Shown piece by piece: positions 17,710-26,187 of a stretch of DNA of 43,502 nt. Positions within the stretch are counted from its first letter, which is position 1, and every line of letters starts with the position of its first letter. Source of the stretch: Actinomycetes bacterium (GTDB lineage: Bacteria > Actinomycetota > Thermoleophilia > Gaiellales > Gaiellaceae); assembly GCA_025358355.1 (NCBI GenBank), contig JANYJX010000072.1:1-43502 (forward strand), in the 5' to 3' direction. Below the pieces are notes generated by a model. It made no database searches. It saw nothing but the letters and a program-made list of their open reading frames with translations, and was not told the origin of the DNA. Made by a program: the position numbers and the translations under genes.

Positions 17710-20408
17710 TGCTCTCGCAGTATCTCTCCAAGCTCGAGCCGGCGGATGCCTCGTGCGGCAGCGAGACATGCGACAAGACTCGCTGCGATCGCTGCGGCAA
17801 AGAGGAAGCCGAGGAACAGCCACGGGATTGCGAGCGCGTCCGGCGGCGGATCGAAGACGTGCTGGAGCATCGCGACGAGCATCATCGAGAGCGCCCAGCC
17901 GAGCCCGACTGCCAGCGCGATGCTCGCCCCGAGCACGAGCGCCGCCTCCGACCAGAGGAAGGCCGCGATCTGCCTGAGCGGCGCGCCGAGCGCGGCCATC
18001 GTCGCGAACTCCTGGCGCCGTTCTCCCAGGCCGAGGGCGACGAAGAGGCCCATCGCGCCGGCTCCGAGCAAGACGGCGAAGAAGCTCTCGATCTTCGCGA
18101 TACCGTTCAGATCGACCGCGGTGATCGAACTGACGGTTTGCTGGGTCTGCTCGCGGATGTTGCGCACGGATGTGCCGTCGGCGCTTGTCGCGGCTGCAAT
18201 CTGTTGTGCAACCGTGATCGGGTCGCCGGCCACGCGCGCGAATACCGCGTTCGGGCCGCCGTCACGCGCCGCCGCCGAGAGATACGCGAGGTTCGCGACC
18301 ATGAACGAGTCCTTCGGTGCCGACGGGAACTCCTGCACGCTGCCGACGACGTGGAACGGGACGACACGGAACTTCCCACTCGAGTGGTCGAGGACGCGTA
18401 GCCGCAGCAGCTCGCCGATCTTCAGCGAGTAGTCGGTAATCGTCTCCTTCGAGACGAGGATGCCGTCGCGTGTCGTGCGCAGCCGGCCGATCGATGCGCG
18501 CGCCGAGCCGCCGAGGAAGTACGAGTCGCGCAGCTGCGTCGCGTTCGCCAACGTCGAGGCGTCGATTCCGTAGGTGTCCTGCAAATCGGGGCCGACGTAC
18601 GCGTATGAGTGGTCGACCCCGCTCACGGCGCGCACGCCCTTCAGGGCTCCGATCTTCGAGAGAAGACCCTTGCTTGCGACTACGCCGGACGGGGCAGTCG
18701 CGACGACATCCGCGCCGAGCGTCAGCTGCGCATCGACGCGCGCCTGCTGGTCGTAGGTGGCGGTAAAGATCCCCAGATTCACGCCGAAAGCGAGCAGGAG
18801 ACCGACGACAACGAGCCCCCGGTTGACTGCGCTCCCGCGGCGACTCGCGCTCGCGAGTAGGAATCCACGAGTCGTCGTCGGCCGCGTGCCCGCGCCACGC
18901 CGCGCGATCCACGCAAGCGCGCCGCCCCGAACTCGGACGAGAATCAGCGTCGCCCCAAGCCACAGCAGCGCGGGCGCGAAGAACATGTAGACCGAGAGCG
19001 AGAGCGTCGGGTTCGAGTCCGGGTTGACGACCGCCGAGAACCCGGTGCGAGCCGTGAGCCAGTAGATGAGCCCGCTGATCGCAAGCGCGAGCACATCGAG
19101 ATAGAGCCGCTGCCAGAGCGGCTTTGTCGTTCGTTGTGCTCGTCGCCGACCTTCGATGACGCTGTCGCGGAAGATCGACATGCTCGCCCCCACGCGCGCC
19201 GCCGCCGCACCCGCCGAGGCAAGAGCCACACAGGCCAGAATCGTCGTCGCAACTCGCCCCGCTGTGAGGCCGACTCCGCCGTTGATCAGCAGCGACGTCG
19301 ACGCGAAGGCAAGCCCGGCGCCGAGCAGGCCGGCGGCTACACCAAGCAGCACGCTCTCGACAGCGGCGAGACCGATGAGCGAGCGCCGCGACGCGCCACG
19401 CGCCCGGAACAGCGAGAGGTCGCGTCGGTCGCGCGTCGCTGTTCCGAGCGCCGCGAGGTACGCGAGTCCGAGCGCGATCAAGGCGCCGGGCACGGCGAGC
19501 ATGATGTAGAGCGTCTGTGCGTACAGGGCGTCGCCCGCCGCGGTCGAGAGGCTGCCGGACAGGTTGTCGACGAACTGCACGCGGCCGAGCAGGTTCCGCT
19601 CGACCCTGTTGCGAACCTGGCCCGCGCGAGCGAGCGCCTGGCCGGGGGTCGAGCCGAGACTCGCCGAATCGAGCTGCGCCTGCACCTGCCACTGGACGCC
19701 GTCCTGCGCGCCCGGAACGGCCGACCTGCCGACCGACGTCGTTCCGAGTGTCGGCAACGCGGACGCGATCGTCGTGGCGAACGTGTCGAGCTGCATGATC
19801 ACGATCTGCGCCGGAGGCTGGGCGGGCGCGGGCCCGAGCACCGGGTTCAGCGGCTGGAAGAGCACATCGGGAGCGGTGACGAGCGCGACGCCGCTGACTC
19901 GGAACGCCTGCGGTTTCGCCCCGGCTCGCGGCGTGAGGCTGACGGTGTCGCCAACGCGTGCCTGAAGCGTCGCGGACAGCTGCTGATCGAGCACGATCTG
20001 GCCGCTTTGCAGGCCGCCGCGCAGCATCCGGAAGGTCTTGAGATTCGCCGAATAGCCGGCTGGAACCGCGAGCACTGAGCCGGCGCCGGTTCGGATCGAA
20101 CCGGTCGGCGCGATGTGACCCGCCGCGGCAAACGATGCTGTCGCAACCGCGGACGCTTCCAGTACTCCCGCCTGTGTCGCTGTCGCCGCAGCGATAGCCG
20201 CCGCCTGCCCGTGCGACGCGACAGGGCCTTGCCAGTCGAGCGGCACGCTTCGCGTGGCGGCGGCGGTCATCGTCCGCAACGAGCTCCCGATGAACAGCAG
20301 CATCGCCCCGAGCAACGCGACCGAGACCGCCAAGACCAGCACGCGGAGGCCGGTGCGCAACGGGCTCCGCACCAACGCCGCCGTCGCCAAACGCGCAGCG
20401 GCAATCAC
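17706..20408 (-). CDS. FtsX/MacB-type ABC transporter permease
   Basis: 900 residues from GTG at 20408 (overlap with the ATPase stop). The architecture is that of duplicated FtsX permeases. The N-terminal helix (LRTGLRVLVLAVSVALLGAMLLFI) is followed by a large extracytoplasmic domain. Helices at about 305-420 are followed by helices near 435-540. A second extracytoplasmic domain (VSGVDHSYAYVGPD, SAPKDSFMVANLAYLS) precedes three C-terminal helices (FFAVLLGAGAMGLFVALGLGERRQEFATMAALGAPLRQI). The GERRxEFATMxALGA segment is the usual ATPase-coupling region. Such systems export lipoproteins or antimicrobials or act as mechanotransmitters. Together with the ATPase just upstream it can form a complete transporter. 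Confidence 0.9.
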   Translation of the reverse strand: MIAAARLATAALVRSPLRTGLRVLVLAVSVALLGAMLLFIGSSLRTMTAAATRSVPLDWQGPVASHGQAAAIAAATATQAGVLEASAVATASFAAAGHIAPTGSIRTGAGSVLAVPAGYSANLKTFRMLRGGLQSGQIVLDQQLSATLQARVGDTVSLTPRAGAKPQAFRVSGVALVTAPDVLFQPLNPVLGPAPAQPPAQIVIMQLDTFATTIASALPTLGTTSVGRSAVPGAQDGVQWQVQAQLDSASLGSTPGQALARAGQVRNRVERNLLGRVQFVDNLSGSLSTAAGDALYAQTLYIMLAVPGALIALGLAYLAALGTATRDRRDLSLFRARGASRRSLIGLAAVESVLLGVAAGLLGAGLAFASTSLLINGGVGLTAGRVATTILACVALASAGAAAARVGASMSIFRDSVIEGRRRAQRTTKPLWQRLYLDVLALAISGLIYWLTARTGFSAVVNPDSNPTLSLSVYMFFAPALLWLGATLILVRVRGGALAWIARRGAGTRPTTTRGFLLASASRRGSAVNRGLVVVGLLLAFGVNLGIFTATYDQQARVDAQLTLGADVVATAPSGVVASKGLLSKIGALKGVRAVSGVDHSYAYVGPDLQDTYGIDASTLANATQLRDSYFLGGSARASIGRLRTTRDGILVSKETITDYSLKIGELLRLRVLDHSSGKFRVVPFHVVGSVQEFPSAPKDSFMVANLAYLSAAARDGGPNAVFARVAGDPITVAQQIAAATSADGTSVRNIREQTQQTVSSITAVDLNGIAKIESFFAVLLGAGAMGLFVALGLGERRQEFATMAALGAPLRQIAAFLWSEAALVLGASIALAVGLGWALSMMLVAMLQHVFDPPPDALAIPWLFLGFLFAAAIAASLVACLAAARGIRRLELGEILREQ

Positions 20409-21070
20409 TGCGAGTCCTCGACAATCGCGCCGTCACGCAGCTCGACACAGCGATCGAGCCCCGCGGCCACGTCCGCATCGTGGGTCGCGATCACAAGCGT
20501 GAAGCCGAGCTGCTCCTGCGCCGCGACGATCAGCGCCAAGACGCGCGCCGCCGTGTCGGAGTCGAGATGGCCGGTCGGCTCGTCGCAGAGCAACAACTCG
20601 GGTCTCTGCGCGAGTGCCCGTGCAATCGCGACCCGCTGCGACTCACCGCCGGAGAGCTCCGACGGCAGACTGTCCGCCTTGCGCTCGAGCCCGACGAGCG
20701 CGAGCAACTCGAGCGACTCGCTTCCGATGTCGCTTTGCGGATCAGCGATCGAGCGGCTGATCGCGACGTTTTCGAACGCCGTGAACGACGGCAGCAAGTT
20801 CGACCCCTGGAAAACGTAACCGATCCCTTGCGGGCGCGAAGCAAGCGGTGCTCCTTTCCACTCCACCGAGCCTTTCGTCGGCCGAACGAGGCCGCCGAGC
20901 ACATGCAAAAGCGTCGTCTTTCCCGATCCAGACGGGCCCCAGAGTGCCGCGCGCTCGCCCGCGCCAAACGCCGCGTCGACATCGTCGAGAGAGACGACCG
21001 TTGCATCGCCGACGCCGTGGGTGACGCTGACACCATGGCAAGCGGAAAGCACCGGAACGACGACCGTCAT
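20405..21070 (-). CDS. ABC transporter ATPase, LolD/MacB type
   Basis: 221 residues from ATG at 21070, overlapping the previous stop. The Walker A is GPSGSGKTT, the Q-loop YVFQGSN, the signature LSGGESQRVAIARAL, the Walker B LLLCDEPTGHLD and the H-loop ATHD. All are intact. The short form and the DEPTGHLD string are typical of ATPases that pair with FtsX-like permeases. It sits directly before the 900-residue permease, with a 4-bp overlap, and is its likely partner. Confidence 0.94.
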   Translation of the reverse strand: MTVVVPVLSACHGVSVTHGVGDATVVSLDDVDAAFGAGERAALWGPSGSGKTTLLHVLGGLVRPTKGSVEWKGAPLASRPQGIGYVFQGSNLLPSFTAFENVAISRSIADPQSDIGSESLELLALVGLERKADSLPSELSGGESQRVAIARALAQRPELLLCDEPTGHLDSDTAARVLALIVAAQEQLGFTLVIATHDADVAAGLDRCVELRDGAIVEDSQ

Positions 21071-22002
21071 GGCCGCAGCGCCCGTCGGGCCGGCTGAAAC
21101 GCACGCACCGCCCCAAACAACTCGCCGAAGTTCAAGTGTCGGCCGACGGACGACAACGCGACACAGCCAATCGCGAGATCGACGATCACAAGCGCCGCCT
21201 GCATCCCGACGCCGAAGCCGAGCACGGCTGCCATGCTGCCGCTACCCGCGAGGACGACAACGAAAGCGGCCTGTTGCGTTCCCGCGTTCCCGGGCGAGAT
21301 CGGCAACACCGAGACGGCGCTTTGCGTGGCGACCACGAGCAGCACAGCCCAGACGCTTGGATTCAGATGGAACGCGACGAGGAACCAGTAGACCGCCGCC
21401 AGCCGAAGCGTCCAGGCGACGAGCTTCCAAGCCACAACGCCGCAGACGAATGCACGCGGGGCGCGCAGGATCGATGCGCCCTGAGCCATCTTCGCGAGGA
21501 GCGATCCGAGCCGCCGACGCTCGAGCCTCGCCACAACAACGAGCCCGCTGAGCACGGCGACGCATGAAGTGAGCACGACAGGATGGCCGCCGACGAACCG
21601 CAAGCCGGCGAGCGGCGACCCGACCGGTCCAAGCGACCGTCCGGCGAGTAGCACCGCCACGATCACCGCGACACCGAAGATCATCTCAACGGCGCCCTCC
21701 AGAACGATCGTGGTCGCGATGGTCGCCGTGCTCGAGCTGGGGACGCGTCGGCGCAGGATGCCGAGCCGCAGCGCCTCGCCGATCCGCGCGGGCAGCAGAG
21801 TGTTCGCGCCGATCGCTCCCGCAAAGCTCGTGAACGTCGTGCCGAAGGTGATGCCGGCCTGCGGATGCGCGTGACGAACAATCGCGTGCCACGAGCGAGC
21901 CTCAGCGACGACTTTGACGACGTGGAGCACAAGGGCGATTGCCAACGCGCCAGCGGAGACGCGTCCAAGGCTGTCGAGGGTGTTGCCGGCGAGCGAGAGC
22001 AT
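21067..22002 (-). CDS. UPF0104/lysylphosphatidylglycerol-synthase-like membrane protein
   Basis: 311 residues from ATG at 22002 (TGATG overlap). The protein has about eight membrane helices. It shows the AglD/YbhN-MprF N-terminal pattern: WHAIVRHAHPQAGITFGTTFTSFAGAIGANTLLPARIGEALRLGILRR, where the conserved N-x-x-x-P-x-R-x-G-E motif is visible, and later VLPISPGNAGTQQAAFV. Relatives move or flip lipids, as in the MprF flippase half. There is no synthase domain here. Its place between two ABC ATPases of one operon suggests a lipid-linked step in the same envelope process; that link is inferred. Confidence 0.85.
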   Translation of the reverse strand: MLSLAGNTLDSLGRVSAGALAIALVLHVVKVVAEARSWHAIVRHAHPQAGITFGTTFTSFAGAIGANTLLPARIGEALRLGILRRRVPSSSTATIATTIVLEGAVEMIFGVAVIVAVLLAGRSLGPVGSPLAGLRFVGGHPVVLTSCVAVLSGLVVVARLERRRLGSLLAKMAQGASILRAPRAFVCGVVAWKLVAWTLRLAAVYWFLVAFHLNPSVWAVLLVVATQSAVSVLPISPGNAGTQQAAFVVVLAGSGSMAAVLGFGVGMQAALVIVDLAIGCVALSSVGRHLNFGELFGAVRAFQPARRALRP

Positions 22003-22733
22003 CAGACTCGCCCGGAGAACGCGCGACCGTCGGTGACGTGGACGATCCGATCGGCCGCTTCGGCGACGCGGCGCGCGTGCGTCACGGTAACGATCGTCGA
22101 GCCGCATTCCGCGCGCAGACGGCCCAACGCGTCGAGGACGATCTCCTCGTTTCTCGCATCGAGCTCGCCCGTTGGCTCGTCGGCAAGCACGAGCGGCGCC
22201 TCACGAGCAGCCGCCGCGGCTATCGCGACGCGCTGCTGCTCGCCACCCGAGAGCGCGGTGACGCGGTGGTCGGCCCGGCGGTCGAGACCAAACATCGCAA
22301 GCGCGTTGTCGGCTCGGCGAGCGACATTCGATTGATGCGCGAGCCTCAATGCCACGACCACGTTCTCGCGGGCGGTCAGGTCGGGCCACAGGTTGTCGCT
22401 CTGCAGAACAAGCGCGACCGTGCGGGCCCGATACGAGGCAAGCTCACGCTCGTCGAGCTGCCCGAGCGGCTGCCCGAAAGCTCGAACCTCGCCGGCCGAC
22501 GCGGTATCCAGCCCGGCAGCGAGATGCAAGAACGTGCTCTTCCCCGACCCCGAGCGGCCTAGCACGGCAACGATCTCCCCTCGCTCGATCCGCAGATCGA
22601 GTCCGCGAAGAGCAACGGTCTCGACCGGCCCGGAGCGGAACAGCTTGAAGACGTCGATCAGCTCGAGTGCAGGCCACTCGAGCGCGGCGACATCGTGCTC
22701 TGGCTCCTCGTAGAGGCTCGCGACTACCTCCAC
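22002..22733 (-). CDS. ABC transporter ATPase, LolD/FtsE-like
   Basis: 243 residues. GTG at 22733 overlaps the lipoprotein end by 10 bp and is the only practical start. The motifs are GRSGSGKSTF (Walker A), LVLQSDN (Q-loop), LSGGEQQRVAIAAAA (signature), LVLADEPTGELDARN (Walker B) and TVTHARRVAEAADRI (H-loop). It is like the second ATPase in this operon but clearly different in sequence. No FtsX permease gene lies next to it, so it may share the single 900-residue permease, or support the UPF0104 protein that follows. Confidence 0.9.
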   Translation of the reverse strand: MEVVASLYEEPEHDVAALEWPALELIDVFKLFRSGPVETVALRGLDLRIERGEIVAVLGRSGSGKSTFLHLAAGLDTASAGEVRAFGQPLGQLDERELASYRARTVALVLQSDNLWPDLTARENVVVALRLAHQSNVARRADNALAMFGLDRRADHRVTALSGGEQQRVAIAAAAAREAPLVLADEPTGELDARNEEIVLDALGRLRAECGSTIVTVTHARRVAEAADRIVHVTDGRAFSGRV

Positions 22734-23341
22734 CGGAAGCTCTCGATCATCAGCCGGTACGCGTCGACGTTGTCGACACCTCGCGGCGTGCCGAGGTCGA
22801 CGACAGCCACGCGCCCCGCATGCGACACGTAGTAACGGTCGACGACGAGCTCGACGCGCTTGCCGGTCACCGGGTTGGGCGCGCTGCGGGTCGAGTAGAC
22901 GATCTTCACAGCAGCCGGGCCGTGAAGGGCGAGTGAGGTCGGCCCCGCGAAGCGCAGCGACGGCGAGACCTTCGCCAGTCGCTTCATCGCGTCTATGACC
23001 GAGCCGATCGACGGCGGCGTGGCACGCGAGACGGTGATCCGCACGAGGTTGTTCTTGTCCTGGAAGACGACGACCGAGCCCGAGCCGCGCTGCGCCCAAC
23101 CTTCCGGGTACTTGATCGAATAGCCAGCCGCACGGTTCGAGAACGTGAGGAAGACCTGGTTGTCCGGAACATCGCCGGTCGCGGTCGCCTGCGCCTCAGG
23201 GGTGAGCGCGCCCGACACCGGCGCTTGAGGCGGCGTGACGGCTGTCGTCGTGGAGACAGGCGAGGCCGATCCGCACCCGACCGCAAGAGCGCCGACTGTC
23301 AGCAGAACAGAGAAGCCAACGACCACGTCACGGAGCTTCAT
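22724..23341 (-). CDS. Secreted lipoprotein of unknown function
   Basis: 205 residues from ATG at 23341. The signal peptide ends in a lipobox (VGALAVGC, Cys about residue 22), so it should be lipid-anchored outside the membrane. After a Ser/Thr/Pro-rich linker the mature domain reads NRAAGYSIKYPEGWAQRGSGSVVVFQDKNN, the PsbP/DUF1795-like pattern seen in many actinobacterial lipoproteins, and ends with RLMIESFRW. It sits just ahead of the ABC ATPase. A substrate-capture or assembly role for the ABC system is plausible but inferred. Confidence 0.8.
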   Translation of the reverse strand: MKLRDVVVGFSVLLTVGALAVGCGSASPVSTTTAVTPPQAPVSGALTPEAQATATGDVPDNQVFLTFSNRAAGYSIKYPEGWAQRGSGSVVVFQDKNNLVRITVSRATPPSIGSVIDAMKRLAKVSPSLRFAGPTSLALHGPAAVKIVYSTRSAPNPVTGKRVELVVDRYYVSHAGRVAVVDLGTPRGVDNVDAYRLMIESFRWR

Positions 23342-23405
23342 TGCCGAATCGTGCGCCAAGCGATCTGAAGATGTCCTGAGCGGGCACGCATGCCCGGGCA
23401 GAACG

Positions 23406-25493
23406 TCAGCGGAGGATGCCAGTGTGGCCGAGGGAGTAGCGGCCTGGTTGTGGCCAGACGCTGAGACCATGAGGGCCTTGCCCGACCGGGATGCGTGCTA
23501 GCAAGCGGCCGTTCTTCGTACTGAGCGCGTAGACAACACCGCTCCACCGGCCTGAAAGCCAGAGCACCTTGCCGTCTGCGGAGACGTTTCCCATGTCGGG
23601 GCTCCCGCCACCCGGGATCCGCCACGTGCCGACAATCTTGCCGGTACGAAAGCTGAGCACGGACACCGAGCCCTCAGCGCGGTTGGTGACGTAGAGCACT
23701 TTCGCGTCGCGGCTCACATAGAGGCCGTGCGTGCCACGTCCTGTTCGCAGGAAGCCGAGCACGCGCAGACGACGGCTGTCGACCTTCCAGACACCTCCCG
23801 CCGCCATATCCGCGACATAGAACGTGCGACCGTCAGGCGAGAGCTTCACGTCCTGCGGCGCGGCGCCGGAGCGGAGGCTCAACGTCCTGACAATGCGCTC
23901 GCGTTGGACGTCGACCTTGACCAGCTGGCCCGAGAACTCGCAGCTCGCTAGAAGGTATGACCCGTCGGCCGAGAAGTCCATGTGATCAATGCCGGCGCAG
24001 GGCACGTGCACCGAACGGTGCAGCCGGAACGTGTGCGCATCACGGAAGTCGAGCCGGTGAAGACGCTCGGCGACGACGATCGCGTAGCGGCCGTCGGGCG
24101 TGAAGTACATGTTGTAGGGATCGTCGACGGGGATCGGCCGACCGGGAGCGCCCGTTCGCGGATTGATCGGCGTCAGGCTATTCCCCGTGTCGTTCGTCAC
24201 GTACAGCGTCTTCAAGTCGTACGACGGAACGACGTGCTGTGGCAGGCCACCAACGGCGAAATGACGCACAACCCTGAACGTCACCGGGTCGATCTCGTCG
24301 ACGGTGTTGCTCTGCGAGTTCGGAACATAGATCCGCGGCAGCGCTCGCCGCGCCGGGCCACGCAGCATGTTCGCGCCATCCGCCGCATAGACGTTGCTGG
24401 ACGCGACGAGCGGCGGGGCGATCGCGCGCGCAGACGGGGTGCGCGTGTTGGCCTTTCCCTGCCGGAGCAGTGTCACTGTCCCAACCGTGCCGGCTGCACC
24501 GCGGCCGCCCGCGACCAAGATGCCCCCGCGTGTCGACACCGCCGCCAGATCGCTCAGCGCCGACGGCAAGCGACCCGCGACTCTCACGCGCCGCGTTCGA
24601 AGGGCTACCGAGACGATCGCGGCGGTCGGAGTGCCGACCGTGGCGCTTCTGCCTCCGATCACGTACGCGACGTCCCCGATCGCTGCAGCGGCAGCGTGGG
24701 TGAGCGGCGCCGGCAGACGCCCGAGCAGCGTCACGCGGCCGCTCGCAGGCGCGAACTCGAGTACCGCCGAGCTCGCGGTCCCGTCCACCTTCGACCCACC
24801 GGCGATCACGAGGCGCCCACCAACAGACGTCACGGCGGCGTACCGCAACGGTGTCGGGAGATGTCCGACGACCCGCGCCCGCCCGCCGGGTCGCCAGGCA
24901 ACGATCGTGTCGAGCCAGCGCGTTCCCGTGTAGCCGCCCACGATGTATGCGGTACCGCCCACTGCGGCAGCGGCTTGATCCGAGCTTGGAGCGGGTAGGC
25001 GACCCACCACTGTGGTGGCGCCGCTGGAGGGATCGACGCGGATGATCTCGTCGTGCTGCCGCACCCCGTCCCCACCGCCGAGGAGATAGATCATCGAGCC
25101 GAGCCGCGCACCGCCGGCATCGTGCACGGCGAACGGCAGCTTGCCGATCTGGCGGCTACCGGTGCTCGAGACCGCGATCACGGCGTCAGTCGACGCGTCG
25201 GCTGCCGTGAGCCCACCAAGGAGGAGCATGCGACCGGCTGGATCGACTACGGCCGCGGTGTCCTGCAGGGGCGAGCCGAGGTGACGAGCCGACGATCCGA
25301 CCAAGCGCACCGTGGGATGAGACCGACGCGCTACCGGAGTCGCCGGCACCCGGCTGGCCGGTTCGGTCGGGCCACTCGCCGTCGAGGTGCCGGGCGCGCG
25401 AGTTGTCAGCCACCACCCGAACGCGACCGCGCCGAGCACCGCAAGTCCGATGAGTGCGAGCGCCGCCCCGCGTCGCGGATACGCAAACCGCAC
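23406..25493 (-). CDS. Membrane-anchored double beta-propeller protein (Kelch + YVTN)
   Basis: 695 residues. GTG at 25493 is the only in-frame start. The best-spaced Shine-Dalgarno (GGAGG) points instead to an out-of-frame ATG at 25501, so the exact start is uncertain. An N-terminal membrane helix (ALALIGLAVLGAVAFGWWL) anchors the protein. Residues about 65-330 contain Kelch-type blades (MLLLGGLTAADAST, MIYLLGGGDGV, AYIVGGYTG, LVIAGGSKVDG, AYVIGGRSA, ILVAGGRGA). Residues about 365-690 are a YncE/YVTN-type propeller (RIYVPNSQSNTVDEID, LYVTNDTGNSLTPIN, FYVADMAAGGVWKVD, LYVTNRAEGSVSVL). Both propellers probably face outside and act as binding scaffolds. It lies 64 bp upstream of the lipoprotein gene. 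Confidence 0.85.
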   Translation of the reverse strand: MRFAYPRRGAALALIGLAVLGAVAFGWWLTTRAPGTSTASGPTEPASRVPATPVARRSHPTVRLVGSSARHLGSPLQDTAAVVDPAGRMLLLGGLTAADASTDAVIAVSSTGSRQIGKLPFAVHDAGGARLGSMIYLLGGGDGVRQHDEIIRVDPSSGATTVVGRLPAPSSDQAAAAVGGTAYIVGGYTGTRWLDTIVAWRPGGRARVVGHLPTPLRYAAVTSVGGRLVIAGGSKVDGTASSAVLEFAPASGRVTLLGRLPAPLTHAAAAAIGDVAYVIGGRSATVGTPTAAIVSVALRTRRVRVAGRLPSALSDLAAVSTRGGILVAGGRGAAGTVGTVTLLRQGKANTRTPSARAIAPPLVASSNVYAADGANMLRGPARRALPRIYVPNSQSNTVDEIDPVTFRVVRHFAVGGLPQHVVPSYDLKTLYVTNDTGNSLTPINPRTGAPGRPIPVDDPYNMYFTPDGRYAIVVAERLHRLDFRDAHTFRLHRSVHVPCAGIDHMDFSADGSYLLASCEFSGQLVKVDVQRERIVRTLSLRSGAAPQDVKLSPDGRTFYVADMAAGGVWKVDSRRLRVLGFLRTGRGTHGLYVSRDAKVLYVTNRAEGSVSVLSFRTGKIVGTWRIPGGGSPDMGNVSADGKVLWLSGRWSGVVYALSTKNGRLLARIPVGQGPHGLSVWPQPGRYSLGHTGILR

Positions 25494-25551
25494 GCAGCCA
25501 TGATGTCGCCTCCAACCTGAACGGCTCCTGAAGGCCCGTTCGGGACCCGAG

Positions 25552-26178
25552 CTAGCCCGGTTGCTCGGTGGCGACGACCAGCTCTCGCTCGATCGCGGCT
25601 TCGAGCTCTTCGACCTTGAAGCCGAACGGGCCCTCGCCGCCCTGGTAGGCGATCTTCCCGTCCGTCCCGATCAGATAGAGCCGATCGGGCCAGCCGCCGT
25701 AGCGCCGCCCAACCTCGTCGTCCACATCGTCGATCAGTACCGGCAGCTCAAGCTCGAACCGTGTGCCGCAAGCGACGGCAACCTCGCCGCGCCCGGCTGC
25801 GGTCTGCGGATCCGCCACGAGAATCCCGTCGTCGCGGTTGCTCTCCAGCACCCAGCCGTCTTCCGGATGTGCCTCGCGGATGTAGACGACGAAGAAGGCG
25901 ACCGCGTCCTCAAACCGCCGATACAGAGCCGAGAGCGCGCCCAACTGGGCGCGAAACGGCGGTCAGGTGTATGAGCCGAAGACGAGCGCGACCGGCCGCA
26001 CACCCACGAACTCGCCGATAGCGGCCCTGTCCCCGTCGGGAGTGGGAAGCTCAAACAGGAACGCCGGCTCGCCGGGCGCGAGCTTCGCCGTCATCAGGTC
26101 GCGATGGAACGCGGACGAGAGGACATCCTCCATCGTCAGCGGCGAATCGGCCGGGGTCGGAGGTCCGTGTTGGCTCAC
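25552..26178 (-). CDS. Selenocysteine-containing iodothyronine deiodinase-like redox protein (in-frame TGA = Sec72)
   Basis: The reading frame from GTG 26178 to the stop at 25552 is interrupted only by TGA at 25965-25963. Reading it as selenocysteine gives 208 residues. Sec72 falls in FGSYTUPPFRAQL, which matches the deiodinase active site GSCTUPPF. Downstream, FVVYIREAHPEDGWV aligns with the deiodinase IYIEEAHASDGW, including the conserved histidine (H104). Then comes PDRLYLIGTDGKIAYQGGEGPFGF, the C-terminal thioredoxin-fold strand. A 7-bp hairpin sits immediately 3' of the UGA. Bacterial members are thioredoxin-fold redox proteins of unknown substrate. It lies 9 bp after the thiolase gene and 58 bp before the propeller gene. 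Two separate fragments, or a nonsense mutation, are the alternatives. Confidence 0.85.
25936..25965 (-). promoter_or_regulatory. Bacterial SECIS-like element 3' of the in-frame UGA
   Basis: On the minus strand the UGA is followed by 9 nt (CCGCCGTTT), then CGCGCCC, loop AGUU, GGGCGCG: a perfect 7-bp stem with a 4-nt apical loop. The loop begins 16 nt after the UGA and has G in its second position. This meets the known bSECIS rule (G in the first two loop bases, about 16-37 nt from UGA). Confidence 0.75.
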
Positions 26179-26187
26179 AACCTCACC

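Noticed and set aside
19134-20078. 314-codon plus-strand frame
   Set aside because: Antisense to the FtsX permease gene; Arg-rich shadow translation.
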